A DNA stretch of 64,000 nt. It comes from Methylomarinum sp. Ch1-1 (lineage in GTDB: Bacteria > Pseudomonadota > Gammaproteobacteria > Methylococcales > Methylomonadaceae). Positions 46,472-56,468 of the stretch are shown one piece after another. Positions within the stretch are counted from its first letter, which is position 1; every line of letters starts with the position of its first letter. Where the stretch lies: contig NZ_CP157743.1 of assembly GCF_030717995.2 (NCBI RefSeq), forward strand, positions 2,506,501 to 2,570,500, in the 5' to 3' direction. The translations under genes and the position numbers were made by a program. The notes under the pieces were generated by a model that saw only the letters and a program-made list of their open reading frames with translations, made no database searches and was not told the DNA's origin.

Positions 46472-48583
46472 ATGACCAATATATTGCTATGTACCTTGGG
46501 CGCAAGCTGGGCGGTGGCGCCTGAAATATACGGCTTCACCAGCCCCGGCAAACTGCCGCTGTATCGACATCATCCGAACAAGCCGGAATTAGACAAACTC
46601 CTGGCGGAATACGATCTTGAAGAAGTCGACGAAATATGGGTTTGCACGACCCAGGGCGAAGCCACGCAAAAAAGCCTGGCCAGTCTCGTGCAATGGGCTG
46701 ACCTGTTGCCGAAACCGCCGATCCTTCGAATTTGGATGGCCGAGGCCACCAACGAACTGACGACACAGCATGAATGCCGGCATATTCGGGAATTGATCGT
46801 CAGGGCGGTCCTCGCGGCGCACGAATATGCGCAGGGTGGGCAAGTGACCTTGTCGCTGGCCGGCGGACGCAAGACGATGAGCGCCGACATGCAGTGGGCG
46901 GCCACGGTATTCGGCTGCAGCGCCCTGCTGCATGTGATCGGCGCGGAATTCAAACAGATGCCTGAATCACTGAAAAATGCAGCCCCGGAATTATTCACGA
47001 AGCCGCTCATTGCGGATAATTGCGCCGCCATCATGCCGCTGATCACCGGCCAAACCCAGCGCAGCGATTTATTGGATATTCGCATGGACGACTGCGAGGC
47101 GGTCACAGCGCAAGCGTTTCCGCTGCCGTTGCCGGAAACGGGGCAGAGCGTCGTCTGGCCTGCGCCCGATAAATGGTTGGAACAGGAACTCAAGAATCGG
47201 GAAAAAACCGGCAGCCGCCTGCTGGGCAATTATTTTTTCGACCTGAGCCGGCATGAAAAGCATGAAAACTGGCGCAGTCTCTATCGACTGTCGCCGCGAC
47301 TGATCAATCATCTGCGTCAGACACCCTTGGGACCTGAACACAAAAACTGGCTGGAGCGCTTGCCAAAAGCCGATTTGCACCGGCATCTGGGCGGCTGCCT
47401 GAACTTGGAAGATCAGCGACAAGTCGGACTGTCCGTTTGGCAAGCGTTGTCAAAGCAAGAAAAAGCGAAAGCGTTGGCAGCGGTGAAGACCTTGCTCGAT
47501 GAATCCGACCGGCATTGGGATTGGAATTGGATCGACTCGATCAAAAATTGCGACAACAAAGCGCATCTTTCGGCGGCCTTGCTGGTCGAGGCCAGCGACG
47601 CTCAATTACATAATAACCTGTGGCAGGCGACCGAACCGCGCGTGGCGCTCAAGCATGGCGAACGGGGATTTTCCGCCTACGAGCGGCCCGGCGATTTGAG
47701 TGGATCGACGCTGTTGTCTTCGCCGGCGGCAATCCCTAGCTATGCCGAATGCATCGTTCGCCAATGTGTCGTGGAACGCTTGGCCTATGTGGAACTGCGC
47801 GGCAGTCCACAAAAATACGGCGACGGACTGGTCTTTCTGGAAAGCTTTTACCAAGCTCTGCAACAGGCATTGGCAAGCTTGCCGGCTCGGTTAAAACCGG
47901 AATTCCGCTTTATCATCATCGCCGACCGGCGCAAAAATGAGCAATTGCAACAAACCATCGCTCTTGCCGTACAGGCTAAACGACGCTGGCCGGATTTCAT
48001 CGTCGGCCTGGATTTGGCGGGTGATGAATCAGAGCTGCTTCCGGACAACATCGGCGAGGTTTTCTTGCCGGCCTTCGAAGTCTGCCTGCCGATCACGATC
48101 CATGCCGGCGAAGGCGAGGAGGCCGGGGCGATCTGGAAGGCCGCTTATTTGCTCCATGCCGATCGCATTGGTCACGGTTTGACGTTGAACGACCATCCGG
48201 AACTGGCCGAACGCTTTCGCAACCGCGACATCTGCTTGGAACTATGCCCGACTTCCAATATCGAGGTGGTCGGTTTCCGGGTTCCCGGCAACCCGGCGAC
48301 CGAGCAGTTTTCCGAATATCCGTTGATGTCGTTGTGGGACAAGGGCTTGCCGCTAACCGTGTGCACCGATAACCCCGGTATCAGTCGAACGACCTTGACC
48401 GGCGAATATTTGATGGCGGCGGCGATGAGCGATGGCAAATTGACCTTGTGGGATGCGTTGGCAATGATCAAGCAAGGCTTTGTACACGCTTTTTTACCTG
48501 GCGGAGAAAAAGAAAGGTTATTGAAACGCTTTGATGCCGACATCTACCGTTATCTGAGCGAGACATTCGATTTTAATTCCTAG
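46472..48583 (+). CDS. cad1: CARF-adenosine deaminase fusion (Cad1-type effector)
   Basis: A 703-aa fusion. Residues 1 to about 190 are a CARF domain, with ILLCTLGASWAVAPEIY and VTLSLAGGRKTMSADMQ. After a linker, residues about 295-690 form an adenosine-deaminase fold with the full zinc site: H303 and H305 (ADLHRHLGG), H544 with catalytic E547 (IHAGEGEE), H568 (RIGHGLTL) and D633 (CTDNPGIS). Cad1 proteins in type III systems are known to deaminate ATP to ITP when cyclic oligoadenylate binds; that activity here is inferred. The Card1-type gene follows by 14 bp. Confidence 0.92.
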   Translation: MTNILLCTLGASWAVAPEIYGFTSPGKLPLYRHHPNKPELDKLLAEYDLEEVDEIWVCTTQGEATQKSLASLVQWADLLPKPPILRIWMAEATNELTTQHECRHIRELIVRAVLAAHEYAQGGQVTLSLAGGRKTMSADMQWAATVFGCSALLHVIGAEFKQMPESLKNAAPELFTKPLIADNCAAIMPLITGQTQRSDLLDIRMDDCEAVTAQAFPLPLPETGQSVVWPAPDKWLEQELKNREKTGSRLLGNYFFDLSRHEKHENWRSLYRLSPRLINHLRQTPLGPEHKNWLERLPKADLHRHLGGCLNLEDQRQVGLSVWQALSKQEKAKALAAVKTLLDESDRHWDWNWIDSIKNCDNKAHLSAALLVEASDAQLHNNLWQATEPRVALKHGERGFSAYERPGDLSGSTLLSSPAAIPSYAECIVRQCVVERLAYVELRGSPQKYGDGLVFLESFYQALQQALASLPARLKPEFRFIIIADRRKNEQLQQTIALAVQAKRRWPDFIVGLDLAGDESELLPDNIGEVFLPAFEVCLPITIHAGEGEEAGAIWKAAYLLHADRIGHGLTLNDHPELAERFRNRDICLELCPTSNIEVVGFRVPGNPATEQFSEYPLMSLWDKGLPLTVCTDNPGISRTTLTGEYLMAAAMSDGKLTLWDALAMIKQGFVHAFLPGGEKERLLKRFDADIYRYLSETFDFNS

Positions 48584-48597
48584 ACCCTATAAAAACA

Positions 48598-49728
48598 ATG
48601 AAATACCAAACCCATTTAGTGCTGATTTCAGCGCAATCCGTGCCGAATATCACGCCGATTCTGGACGAACGTTTCCGACCGGACCGTGTCGTCATGCTGG
48701 TGTCGCCGGATATGCGGGCGCGCGCCGACGACCTGGAAAGGATTTATCAGCCACGCGGCGTCAAAGTCCAGCGATGGTTCGTCGACGACGCTTGGGATGT
48801 CGAGCACATCCGCAACCGGGTCATGGAACTGCTGACGGAATATGAGCAAGACGACATCGTCCTTAACGCAACCGGCGGCACCAAGCCGATGAGCATCGCC
48901 GCCTACGAGGTGTTCAGAACCTTCGATAAAGCCATTTTTTATGTGCATCCGGAAGCCGACCGCTTGATTTGGATGCATCCCGGTGACCGGGATACGGTTG
49001 ATCTGGCGGATAAGATCAAGATTAAGGAATATTTGCAAAGCTACGGTGCGGTGGCTGTAGATTCTTATCAGGGTGGCGTTAGCGCCGAGTTGCGAGAATT
49101 GGCCGGACAACTGGCGCGCAATATCGAAGTCTTCAGTGATGCGTTAGGCAGCTTGAATTTCTATGCCGCGAAGGCGGATAACCGGGAATGTTTAAGTCCC
49201 GAAGTGAAAATGGACGGGCGGCATGATTTCTGGAAGCTGATTGACTTGTTTGAGCATGCCGGGTTAGCGGATAAACAAGGATGCAGATTGCGGTTTCGCG
49301 ACGAGGACGCCCGCTTTATCGCCAATGGCGGCTGGCTGGAATCCTATGCTTACGCCTGTTGCCTGAACATTAAAAAATCCCGTAACTTGCAGGATGTCGG
49401 GCAAAGCGTCGTCGTGGAGAAAGCCAACAACGTAAAAAATGAATTGGATGTGGCGTTATTGAAAGACAACCGGCTGCATATTCTGGAATGTAAAACCAGT
49501 CAATTGTCGGCGAAATCGCCGGGTGGCCCTAAGGCCGACCAGATGCTATACAAATTGGGCAGTATTCGCGATAATCTGGCTGGATTGCAGGCCCGTTCGA
49601 TGTTGGTTAGCGCTAATCCGTTAAAAGATGCGCATTTGCAACGGGCGAGGGAATTAAAAATCGAAACCTGTAGCCATCGGGAATTACAATTTTTGGAGGA
49701 AAAACTCGGTGAATGGATCAAAAAATGA
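48598..49728 (+). CDS. card1: CARF-PD-(D/E)xK nuclease (Card1/Can2 type)
   Basis: A 376-aa protein. The N-terminal CARF domain (about 1-145) has LISAQSVPNITPIL and LNATGGTKPMSIAAYEV. The C-terminal nuclease domain has D284 (NELDVALL) and E297-x-K299 (LHILECKTSQ), the PD-(D/E)xK site, and a preceding acidic GGWLESYAY helix. Family members nick DNA and/or cut RNA when cyclic tetra-adenylate binds. It ends 79 bp before the first CRISPR repeat. Confidence 0.92.
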   Translation: MKYQTHLVLISAQSVPNITPILDERFRPDRVVMLVSPDMRARADDLERIYQPRGVKVQRWFVDDAWDVEHIRNRVMELLTEYEQDDIVLNATGGTKPMSIAAYEVFRTFDKAIFYVHPEADRLIWMHPGDRDTVDLADKIKIKEYLQSYGAVAVDSYQGGVSAELRELAGQLARNIEVFSDALGSLNFYAAKADNRECLSPEVKMDGRHDFWKLIDLFEHAGLADKQGCRLRFRDEDARFIANGGWLESYAYACCLNIKKSRNLQDVGQSVVVEKANNVKNELDVALLKDNRLHILECKTSQLSAKSPGGPKADQMLYKLGSIRDNLAGLQARSMLVSANPLKDAHLQRARELKIETCSHRELQFLEEKLGEWIKK

Positions 49729-49807
49729 GGCTAACTTTTCGAAACCCGGGATTTCCGGCAACCCCCTTTGTAACCCCATGATATTAAAAGGAGAAAAACG
49801 ACGAGCA
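49729..49807 (+). promoter_or_regulatory. CRISPR leader (short)
   Basis: The 79 bp between card1 and the first repeat include CCGGCAACCCCCTTTGTAAC and an A/G-rich stretch next to the first repeat. The leader is placed here because repeats are intact at this end and truncated at the other. It is short, so array transcription may partly depend on read-through from card1. No clear -35/-10 is assigned. Confidence 0.55.
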
Positions 49808-52800
49808 ATTTAAAACCTAGACCTTATTAAGAAGGGATTAAGACTCCTTGGCCGGTGGTTACTTATTCCGCCTCTAATTTAAAACCTAGACCTTATTAAG
49901 AAGGGATTAAGACAGTAGTCCTGCGGACCAAGTTTACTGTAACTTGGTATTTAAAACCTAGACCTTATTAAGAAGGGATTAAGACTCGTAACATTGCTTG
50001 AATTCTTCTTTATTCATAGATTTAAAACCTAGACCTTATTAAGAAGGGATTAAGACAGAATGTACAATTGTTTGTTATTGATTTGCATTTAAAACCTAGA
50101 CCTTATTAAGAAGGGATTAAGACGTTCATTCCTTCCCCGGTAGAGCTATTACCCTATTTAAAACCTAGACCTTATTAAGAAGGGATTAAGACAAGTTAGA
50201 TTAGTAATGGTATGAGGTATTAAAGAATTTAAAACCTAGACCTTATTAAGAAGGGATTAAGACCTAACAACTACTTCGTTTGTTAACTCTGTATTTAAAA
50301 CCTAGACCTTATTAAGAAGGGATTAAGACGTAAGTCAAGTAATAGTTTTGCAGTTACATTGATTTAAAACCTAGACCTTATTAAGAAGGGATTAAGACGT
50401 TGAATTTATTGCTGAACATTTCACGTATTGTTATTTAAAACCTAGACCTTATTAAGAAGGGATTAAGACGACATTTTCTGGATATCAAGAAAATGCCCTT
50501 ATTTAAAACCTAGACCTTATTAAGAAGGGATTAAGACAATCGCCGCACTATACTGTTCGATCGCGATCAGTTATTTAAAACCTAGACCTTATTAAGAAGG
50601 GATTAAGACTAAGCAAGCTATATCGTTTGTAGTTTAGAATGTAATTTAAAACCTAGACCTTATTAAGAAGGGATTAAGACTGGTGGACTTTAGTGGTTTT
50701 CCAGCCACCATGCATTTAAAACCTAGACCTTATTAAGAAGGGATTAAGACGGTTATTAATTGCGAGTTGCTTGTTTTTTGTATATTTAAAACCTAGACCT
50801 TATTAAGAAGGGATTAAGACGGTGATAAAATCACCAAGAGGGTTAGGAGCAGTTCATTTAAAACCTAGACCTTATTAAGAAGGGATTAAGACTTCTTTTC
50901 TTGTCATGATCTTATCCTCCCGAAGGATTTAAAACCTAGACCTTATTAAGAAGGGATTAAGACGCTTACCGAGCAGAACGGTACAACAATCACAGCATTT
51001 AAAACCTAGACCTTATTAAGAAGGGATTAAGACTGTGTTACGGTACGGAACCTTTCCTCCTTTCTCCATTTAAAACCTAGACCTTATTAAGAAGGGATTA
51101 AGACATACCTGCCGTACAAACTCTTCTCTTGTCATGATATTTAAAACCTAGACCTTATTAAGAAGGGATTAAGACAAAAGAATAACAAAGGCAGGCAAGA
51201 TAATATATTTAAAACCTAGACCTTATTAAGAAGGGATTAAGACAGTATCCGCAAAACAGTTTTTAGTTTGCTCGATTTAAAACCTAGACCTTATTAAGAA
51301 GGGATTAAGACCTAAATTTGCTGAACAGTTCGCGAATTGCTGAATTTAAAACCTAGACCTTATTAAGAAGGGATTAAGACGGGTTTCAACTGCGGAAGTT
51401 TCTTTGATGATGATATTTAAAACCTAGACCTTATTAAGAAGGGATTAAGACGGACAAGGCGACTAATCGCCTCTCTAACGTCATTTAAAACCTAGACCTT
51501 ATTAAGAAGGGATTAAGACTGTTCGGCAGGTCGAAATGGACGTTATAAGTATTTAAAACCTAGACCTTATTAAGAAGGGATTAAGACTTTTCCTGCGCGT
51601 TCGAATACTTCCCGCATTTTCATTTAAAACCTAGACCTTATTAAGAAGGGATTAAGACTTCCCGAATTGCTGATGTTGTGTTGTGTAAATTTAAAACCTA
51701 GACCTTATTAAGAAGGGATTAAGACACATTTAGACCCGAAAGAGCCTGAGAAGTAAATTTAAAACCTAGACCTTATTAAGAAGGGATTAAGACCTAAGTA
51801 CCCCCGCACATACTTCTCAACTTCCTTATTTAAAACCTAGACCTTATTAAGAAGGGATTAAGACCTTTCATGACGTACCGATTCACTAAAATCTTTAAAA
51901 TTTAAAACCTAGACCTTATTAAGAAGGGATTAAGACGAATGTACAATTGTTTGTTGCCGATTTGCTCACATTTAAAACCTAGACCTTATTAAGAAGGGAT
52001 TAAGACAAGTAAGTTTGCCAACTGTTTCGCCTTCTTTTGGCATTTAAAACCTAGACCTTATTAAGAAGGGATTAAGACGGCGAATATGGCGGCACGTTCG
52101 GCGATGATGTCGGATTTAAAACCTAGACCTTATTAAGAAGGGATTAAGACCTGCCAACCATACTGGCCATGCCTGTTGGCTGATTTAAAACCTAGACCTT
52201 ATTAAGAAGGGATTAAGACACATGGTTTCCAGCATACACTTGCTGTATAAATATTTAAAACCTAGACCTTATTAAGAAGGGATTAAGACTTAAATTTGCT
52301 GAACATTTCACGAATTGTTGTATTTAAAACCTAGACCTTATTAAGAAGGGATTAAGACTAATTTTTCTTTGACAATGTCCTTGTTATTTACATTTAAAAC
52401 CTAGACCTTATTAAGAAGGGATTAAGACCAGAAATTACCACTGATATACATTTTTGCTTCATTTAAAACCTAGACCTTATTAAGAAGGGATTAAGACAAA
52501 TATTCACTCGTATGTCCGGCTTTGCTTGCATTTAAAACCTAGACCTTATTAAGAAGGGATTAAGACGCAGGATTATGTTAGGATCGTCGTCATGGATAAA
52601 ATTTAAAACCTAGACCTTATTAAGAAGGGATTAAGACCTACTGTGCATTTGATGTATGTTTTCATGGTATTTAAAACCTAGACCTTATTAAGAAGGGATT
52701 AAGACGTAACAGCTGGACTTTGGACATCGCAACACTATTTAAAACCTAGACCTTATTAAGAAGGGATTAAGACAAGAAAATCAAGTATATTAAGGTTCTT

Positions 52801-54237
52801 GTTGGTATTTAAAACCTAGACCTTATTAAGAAGGGATTAAGACCTGTAGGATTTTTTATTGAAGCCTGAATTCAACTTTATTTAAAACCTAGACCTTATT
52901 AAGAAGGGATTAAGACGTTAGCCTTAGACTAATAACTCTTTTACAATATATTTAAAACCTAGACCTTATTAAGAAGGGATTAAGACATATTTTTGTTTAA
53001 CACATACACTTACATTATTATTTAAAACCTAGACCTTATTAAGAAGGGATTAAGACAGGTATTAAAGATATACCCCTCCCGTTTTCAATTTAAAACCTAG
53101 ACCTTATTAAGAAGGGATTAAGACCTTTAGCGGATCGTAAGCCTTGACCACTTCCATTTAAAACCTAGACCTTATTAAGAAGGGATTAAGACGATATTTT
53201 TTATTATCATCTTCGTTTATACACTCAATTTAAAACCTAGACCTTATTAAGAAGGGATTAAGACCTGTTCTGTTTGAATATATTAACATTTTATATTTAA
53301 AACCTAGACCTTATTAAGAAGGGATTAAGACGCTTCCCACTTGGCTTTTTTTCTCCTTTTAAAGAGATTTAAAACCTAGACCTTATTAAGAAGGGATTAA
53401 GACTTCGATATATCTGATATATGTTCTAATTTTTGATTTAAAACCTAGACCTTATTAAGAAGGGATTAAGACCTCTTGATCGTACCAGTCCTGATAGTTT
53501 ACCAGATTTAAAACCTAGACCTTATTAAGAAGGGATTAAGACAACACTCCCTTTATGAACTCTGCTCTTGTCATATTTAAAACCTAGACCTTATTAAGAA
53601 GGGATTAAGACTAGTGATTCAGGGTTACCCCCGTGTTTAACAAAATTTAAAACCTAGACCTTATTAAGAAGGGATTAAGACCATAATGTCTTTCGGCAAC
53701 TGGGCGCGACTGTCACATTTAAAACCTAGACCTTATTAAGAAGGGATTAAGACCTGCTTTCTCTGTCCATGTGTGTAGTTCATTTAATTTAAAACCTAGA
53801 CCTTATTAAGAAGGGATTAAGACCGACAGCTGATCGCGGCTATCACCAGCCGTGGTGATTTAAAACCTAGACCTTATTAAGAAGGGATTAAGACCTTCCC
53901 AAATCCGCATCGCTGTGGATTGTTGCCCATTTAAAACCTAGACCTTATTAAGAAGGGATTAAGACGTAGTTTAGAATGTATAATTGCTTACTGCCAATTT
54001 ATTTAAAACCTAGACCTTATTAAGAAGGGATTAAGACCTGTAATTCCACACGTTCGCCAGCCCGCGGTAATTTAAAACCTAGACCTTATTAAGAAGGGAT
54101 TAAGACATACTGGTGAAGTGTGCCCTAAGACCACTGATGTATTTAAAACCTAGACCTTATTAAGAAGGGATTAAGACGTCTGCTTAATTACCTAATGCTG
54201 TTTGAATACGAGAATTTAAAACCTAGACCTTATTAAG
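49808..54237 (+). CRISPR. CRISPR array, 64 repeats and 63 spacers
   Basis: Repeat of 37 bp: it starts ATTTAAAACCTAGACC, continues TTATTAAGAAGGG and ends ATTAAGAC. I count 63 full, essentially identical copies plus a terminal copy (54214-54237) cut after 24 bases. Period is about 70 bp; spacers are about 30-35 bp. The truncated end marks the oldest side, so transcription runs on the plus strand and the crRNA 5' handle would be AUUAAGAC. Several spacers are related to each other (see findings). The array separates the CARF effectors from the adaptation genes. Confidence 0.98.
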
Positions 54238-54471
54238 TCCATCGAAAGAAGTTTATTGGTATAAATCATCATCCATGATAACTGGGTTCCGGCAATCCAT
54301 GCCGGAACGACGAAGTCAAAGACAAGTAAGTTTTTTCAGGTCACTTATGCGGTCGATTGTTACCAATCAGATTTCCACTAGCATCTGGTTTGGAAGGAAA
54401 ACAATCACCAATCAGAGTTCGACAAGCTTGTCGATGCATGGCTTTTTTTTGTCTTGTTCTAGGATGAAGGC
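54238..54471. other. gap between array and cas2
   Basis: No gene is supported here. A small palindrome, TTCCGGCAATCCATGCCGGAA, lies at about 54285-54305, and a TTGTCTTGTTCTAGGATGAAGG stretch gives cas2 its ribosome-binding site. A 66-codon frame from 54275 has no recognisable features. Confidence 0.5.
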
Positions 54472-54756
54472 ATGAGTCATCGAATATTATTCATCGCCGC
54501 TTACGACATACGCGACAACAAAAGATTGAGACGGGCGTTAAAGGTCTTGCGCGGCTATGCTTCGGGAGGGCAAAAGTCGGTGTTTGAATGTTTCTTAACC
54601 GCCTCGGAAAGAAGCGAATTGCTGGATGAAGTGAGGGCGGTGATCGATAGCGAGGCAGACAGTTTCTTTTTGTTGAGGCTGGATGTTCGTTGTCGTGTTA
54701 TGACTCTAGGTAAGGCGGTTCCGCCGCAGGATGGTGGTTTTTATTATGTGGGGTAA
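54472..54756 (+). CDS. cas2: Cas2 (first copy)
   Basis: A 94-aa ferredoxin-fold protein. The first strand, ILFIAAYDIRDNKRLRRALKVL, carries the conserved Asp (YDI), and GGQKSVFECFLT follows as usual. Cas2 dimers bridge Cas1 dimers during spacer integration. It is followed after 3 bp by cas1. Confidence 0.92.
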   Translation: MSHRILFIAAYDIRDNKRLRRALKVLRGYASGGQKSVFECFLTASERSELLDEVRAVIDSEADSFFLLRLDVRCRVMTLGKAVPPQDGGFYYVG

Positions 54757-54759
54757 AAG

Positions 54760-55725
54760 GTGAGTACGTTATATCTGGATCGTAAAGGGCTGGCGTTGAA
54801 ACTGGATGGGCATGCGATGGCGTTGTATGAAAATGATGTTAAGCGCGGCACAATTCCATTCAGGATGCTGGAGAAAGTCGTGGTCAGGGGGAATGTGACT
54901 CTGGAAAGCCGTTTGTTATGCGCATTGGGAAGGAATCAGGTCGATATCTTGTTTTTGTCCGGGCGCAATAGCCAGCGTGGCACGATGTCGTTTTCGCATA
55001 AGCATAATGATGCCAAGCGCCGCTTGACTCAGTATAAAGTAAGCTTGGGGCAGGAATTGCAGCGTAATTTGGCGACAGGGTTGGTGTTGGCTAAACTGGA
55101 AAAACAGTTGCAAATGCTAGAAAGCTGCTTGTCTAAACGGCCAGATTTGAGAAAGACTTTCACGAGTGCAATACGGTCTCTGCAGGTGAACCGACGGGGG
55201 ATCATGGAACAGAACGAGGGTGTGGCGTCAGTGGCGCAATTGCGAGGTTATGAAGGTGCGGCCGCAGCCGCTTATTTTTCCGCATTCACTCAATTGTTTA
55301 GCCCTAAGTTGGGTTTTAACGCTCGTAATAAGCGGCCGCCCACCGATCCGGTGAATGCCTGTCTATCGCTGGGCTACACTTTACTGCATTTTGAAGCGGT
55401 CGGTGTTTGCTATATGGTTGGTTTGGAGCCCATGCTGGGGTTTTATCATGAACCCGCATTCGGCAGGGAATCGCTGGCTTGTGATCTGATCGAGCCGCTC
55501 AGGCCTCGTCTGGATGCATTGGTCTGGTCGTTGTTCCGGGACCGAAAGCTTCGGGTCGAGCAGTTTGTTTTTGAAAATAAGCGTTGCTTGTTGAATAAGG
55601 ACGGTCGCAAGGTTTTTTATGCCGAATATGAACGGTTTGCTCATCCGGTACGGCGCCTGCTTCGTTTGCAGGGTCATAGTTTGGCGCGCTTTTATCTGCA
55701 AGCCGAAAAAGGTGTGTCGCCATGA
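54760..55725 (+). CDS. cas1: Cas1 integrase (catalytic copy)
   Basis: A 321-aa protein starting at GTG 54760 (MSTLYLDRKGLALKLDG). The N-terminal beta domain is followed by the helical domain with the metal-binding triad E165 (LRGYEGAAAAAYF), H230 (GFYHEPAFGR) and D242 (LACDLIEPLRP). It should integrate new spacers. No reverse transcriptase or Cas6 domain is fused. It overlaps the next gene by four bases. Confidence 0.95.
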   Translation: MSTLYLDRKGLALKLDGHAMALYENDVKRGTIPFRMLEKVVVRGNVTLESRLLCALGRNQVDILFLSGRNSQRGTMSFSHKHNDAKRRLTQYKVSLGQELQRNLATGLVLAKLEKQLQMLESCLSKRPDLRKTFTSAIRSLQVNRRGIMEQNEGVASVAQLRGYEGAAAAAYFSAFTQLFSPKLGFNARNKRPPTDPVNACLSLGYTLLHFEAVGVCYMVGLEPMLGFYHEPAFGRESLACDLIEPLRPRLDALVWSLFRDRKLRVEQFVFENKRCLLNKDGRKVFYAEYERFAHPVRRLLRLQGHSLARFYLQAEKGVSP

Positions 55726-56468
55726 AGCCGCTTTATGTGCAAGGCAAGGCCGGGATCAAGGTGGAATTTGATGATCCGGCTTTAGCGGTCAGTGTGCCGG
55801 ATAAGTCGCGTCAGCTGTTTCCGCTTGCCAGGGTTTCTCGAGTGATTGTTTCAGGTTCCGTGGATTGGTCGATGGCGGCGTTGTTTGCTTGTGCGGATGC
55901 CGGCATCTCTGTAATTTTTTTGACTGACGGCGGTAAGGTCCGTAGCCGTTGGTTAGGAAGTTTGCGCAACCGACAGAGTTTTATGCAAAATTTGCAGGAA
56001 ATGCTGCAAAAAACCGATGCCGAGGTGTTTTATCGAAACTGGTATGCCGGCATGCAACGGATGGCGGTCAGAAGCACGGCGCGACGCTTGGGTTTTTCCG
56101 ATTGGCAATTAGCGGATGCGGACTGTTTTAATGGCTGGTTGGACGATTATCTGGATGCGGAATGGTCGGCTGTCGTTGGCAGGTTCAACGGAATGTTGGT
56201 GAGTGCGGTGTTGCAATATCTGGGCGATTTGGGACTGGATTCTGGCGATGATTCTGTCGCGGGCGAACGGTTCTTTTTGGCGGATGATTTGGCGGCTTTG
56301 CTGTTGTGGGATTTTTATCCTCCATTGGTTTGCTTGCGGAAACAATCGGGTGTTTGTCCTGATCATGCCGGCTTGGTGGTATTGTTCGAACGGCGAAAAC
56401 AGCGCATCGAACATTTATTGCGCGGTTTGCTGAATAAGCTGCACCAATGTTTAAGAGAGAACAGATAA
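55722..56468 (+). CDS. Cas1-like paralogue, apparently non-catalytic
   Basis: A 248-aa protein. The N-terminal part (LYVQGKAGIKVEFDD, SRVIVSGSVDWSMAALFACADAGISVIFLT) aligns with the Cas1 beta domain. The C-terminal part (FNGMLVSAVLQYLGDLG, ERFFLADDLAALLLWDFYPP) aligns with the Cas1 core. I find no counterpart of the catalytic Glu, and the GFYHEP histidine is absent; one acidic position (ADDL) remains. It is about 70 residues shorter than Cas1. It may be a structural partner in a heteromeric integrase. Overlaps cas1 by four bases and the second cas2 by one. Confidence 0.8.
   Translation: MKPLYVQGKAGIKVEFDDPALAVSVPDKSRQLFPLARVSRVIVSGSVDWSMAALFACADAGISVIFLTDGGKVRSRWLGSLRNRQSFMQNLQEMLQKTDAEVFYRNWYAGMQRMAVRSTARRLGFSDWQLADADCFNGWLDDYLDAEWSAVVGRFNGMLVSAVLQYLGDLGLDSGDDSVAGERFFLADDLAALLLWDFYPPLVCLRKQSGVCPDHAGLVVLFERRKQRIEHLLRGLLNKLHQCLRENR

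Noticed and set aside
50461-50856. Spacers with internal palindromes (for example CATTTTCT...AGAAAATG and GGTGATaaaATCACC)
   Set aside because: A few hairpin-like spacers among 63 could arise by chance. Without protospacer matches I cannot claim targeting of terminators.
49808-54237. Reading the CRISPR array on the minus strand with a leader near cas2
   Set aside because: The truncated repeat at the right end, the AUUAAGAC-type handle on the plus strand, and spacer reverse complements that read as coding sequence all support plus-strand transcription from the left.
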